A model generated the notes under the pieces. The model made no database searches. It had not been told where the DNA came from and saw only the letters and a program-made list of their open reading frames with translations. The translations under genes were made by a program, and so were the position numbers. From assembly GCA_031401675.1 (NCBI GenBank), contig JANNRR010000111.1:1-14217 (forward strand): a stretch of 14,217 nucleotides of DNA, given 5' to 3'. Numbering within the stretch: position 1 is the stretch's first letter; the number at the start of each line of letters is the position of its first letter. Positions 14,050 to 14,217 of this stretch are shown one piece after another. The stretch comes from JANNRR01 sp031401675. GTDB lineage: Bacteria; Pseudomonadota; Alphaproteobacteria; Rhodobacterales; Rhodobacteraceae.

Positions 14050-14217
14050 ATGACCGAAATTCCCGAATCCCCATCGACCCTGCGCCTGGTGCCGATTTCC
14101 CGGCTGGCCGCAGGCGGACGCTGGCGGGTTGAGGTCATGCGCAGCCTGACCGAACCGCTGCTGCTCTGGTTCACCCGGGGTCAGGGCCGGATCACCGTAG
14201 CCGGTTCAACCCGTGGC
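14050..14217 (+). CDS. Probable AraC-family regulator, N-terminal part only
   Basis: Only 56 codons are present before the window ends. The ATG at 14050 has GGAA six bases upstream. The peptide begins with about 11 polar residues, then LRLVPISRLAAGGRWRVE and PLLLWFTRGQGRITVAG. The last part reads as the start of a cupin fold of the kind found as the sensing domain of some AraC-type regulators in Rhodobacterales; this is recall of a pattern, not a search. The helix-turn-helix region that would prove it lies beyond the edge. Another cupin protein is the main alternative. It runs in the same direction as miaA, 155 bases after it, a gap that seems to hold its control region. Confidence 0.55.
   Translation, partial: MTEIPESPSTLRLVPISRLAAGGRWRVEVMRSLTEPLLLWFTRGQGRITVAGSTRG

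Noticed and set aside
1..14217. CRISPR array, insertion sequence, tRNA/rRNA gene or defence system
   Set aside because: No regularly spaced repeats, transposase, terminal repeats with target duplication, or RNA-gene signatures were seen; the content is a conserved housekeeping cluster.

Overview
The window is a GC-rich stretch of an alphaproteobacterial chromosome, most likely Rhodobacterales (Rhodobacter/Tabrizicola-like). This rests on gene content and order, on LpxI replacing LpxH, on the style of the proteins, and on high GC. I could not run a database search, so the genus is an inference.

Layout. Positions 1-285 hold no gene I can support, but contain several strong inverted repeats. 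From 286 to 12865 twelve familiar genes and one small unrecognised gene lie on the minus strand. In transcription order they are pyrH, frr, uppS, cdsA, dxr, rseP, a 76-residue membrane protein, bamA, ompH/skp, fabZ, lpxA, lpxI and lpxB. Many junctions overlap by 1 or 4 bases (uppS/cdsA, cdsA/dxr, bamA/ompH, lpxA/lpxI, lpxI/lpxB), which suggests translational coupling. Longer gaps occur before frr, uppS, bamA and fabZ; the last two contain matching promoter-like motifs. On the plus strand miaA (12998-13894) diverges from pyrH, and at 14050 a gene begins that resembles an AraC-family regulator and is cut by the window end.

How the genes work together. PyrH makes UDP for nucleotide and sugar-nucleotide pools, and Frr recycles ribosomes. 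Dxr makes MEP for isoprenoids, and UppS turns isoprenoid units into undecaprenyl diphosphate. CdsA makes CDP-diacylglycerol for phospholipids. RseP is an inner-membrane site-2 protease, BamA inserts outer-membrane proteins and OmpH/Skp chaperones them. FabZ supplies acyl-ACP, and LpxA, LpxI and LpxB catalyse lipid A steps. This is the classic envelope-biogenesis cluster in its alphaproteobacterial form; lpxD, present at this spot in E. coli, is absent.

I see no mobile element, CRISPR array, RNA gene or anything that looks like a new defence or metabolic system. The points worth a second look are small: in-frame tandem repeats in lpxB and cdsA, twin hairpins between frr and uppS, a shared promoter-like motif before bamA and fabZ, a candidate acyl-chain ruler change in LpxA, several non-ATG starts, the small membrane protein between rseP and bamA, and structured intergenic DNA at 23-202 and 13990-14011.
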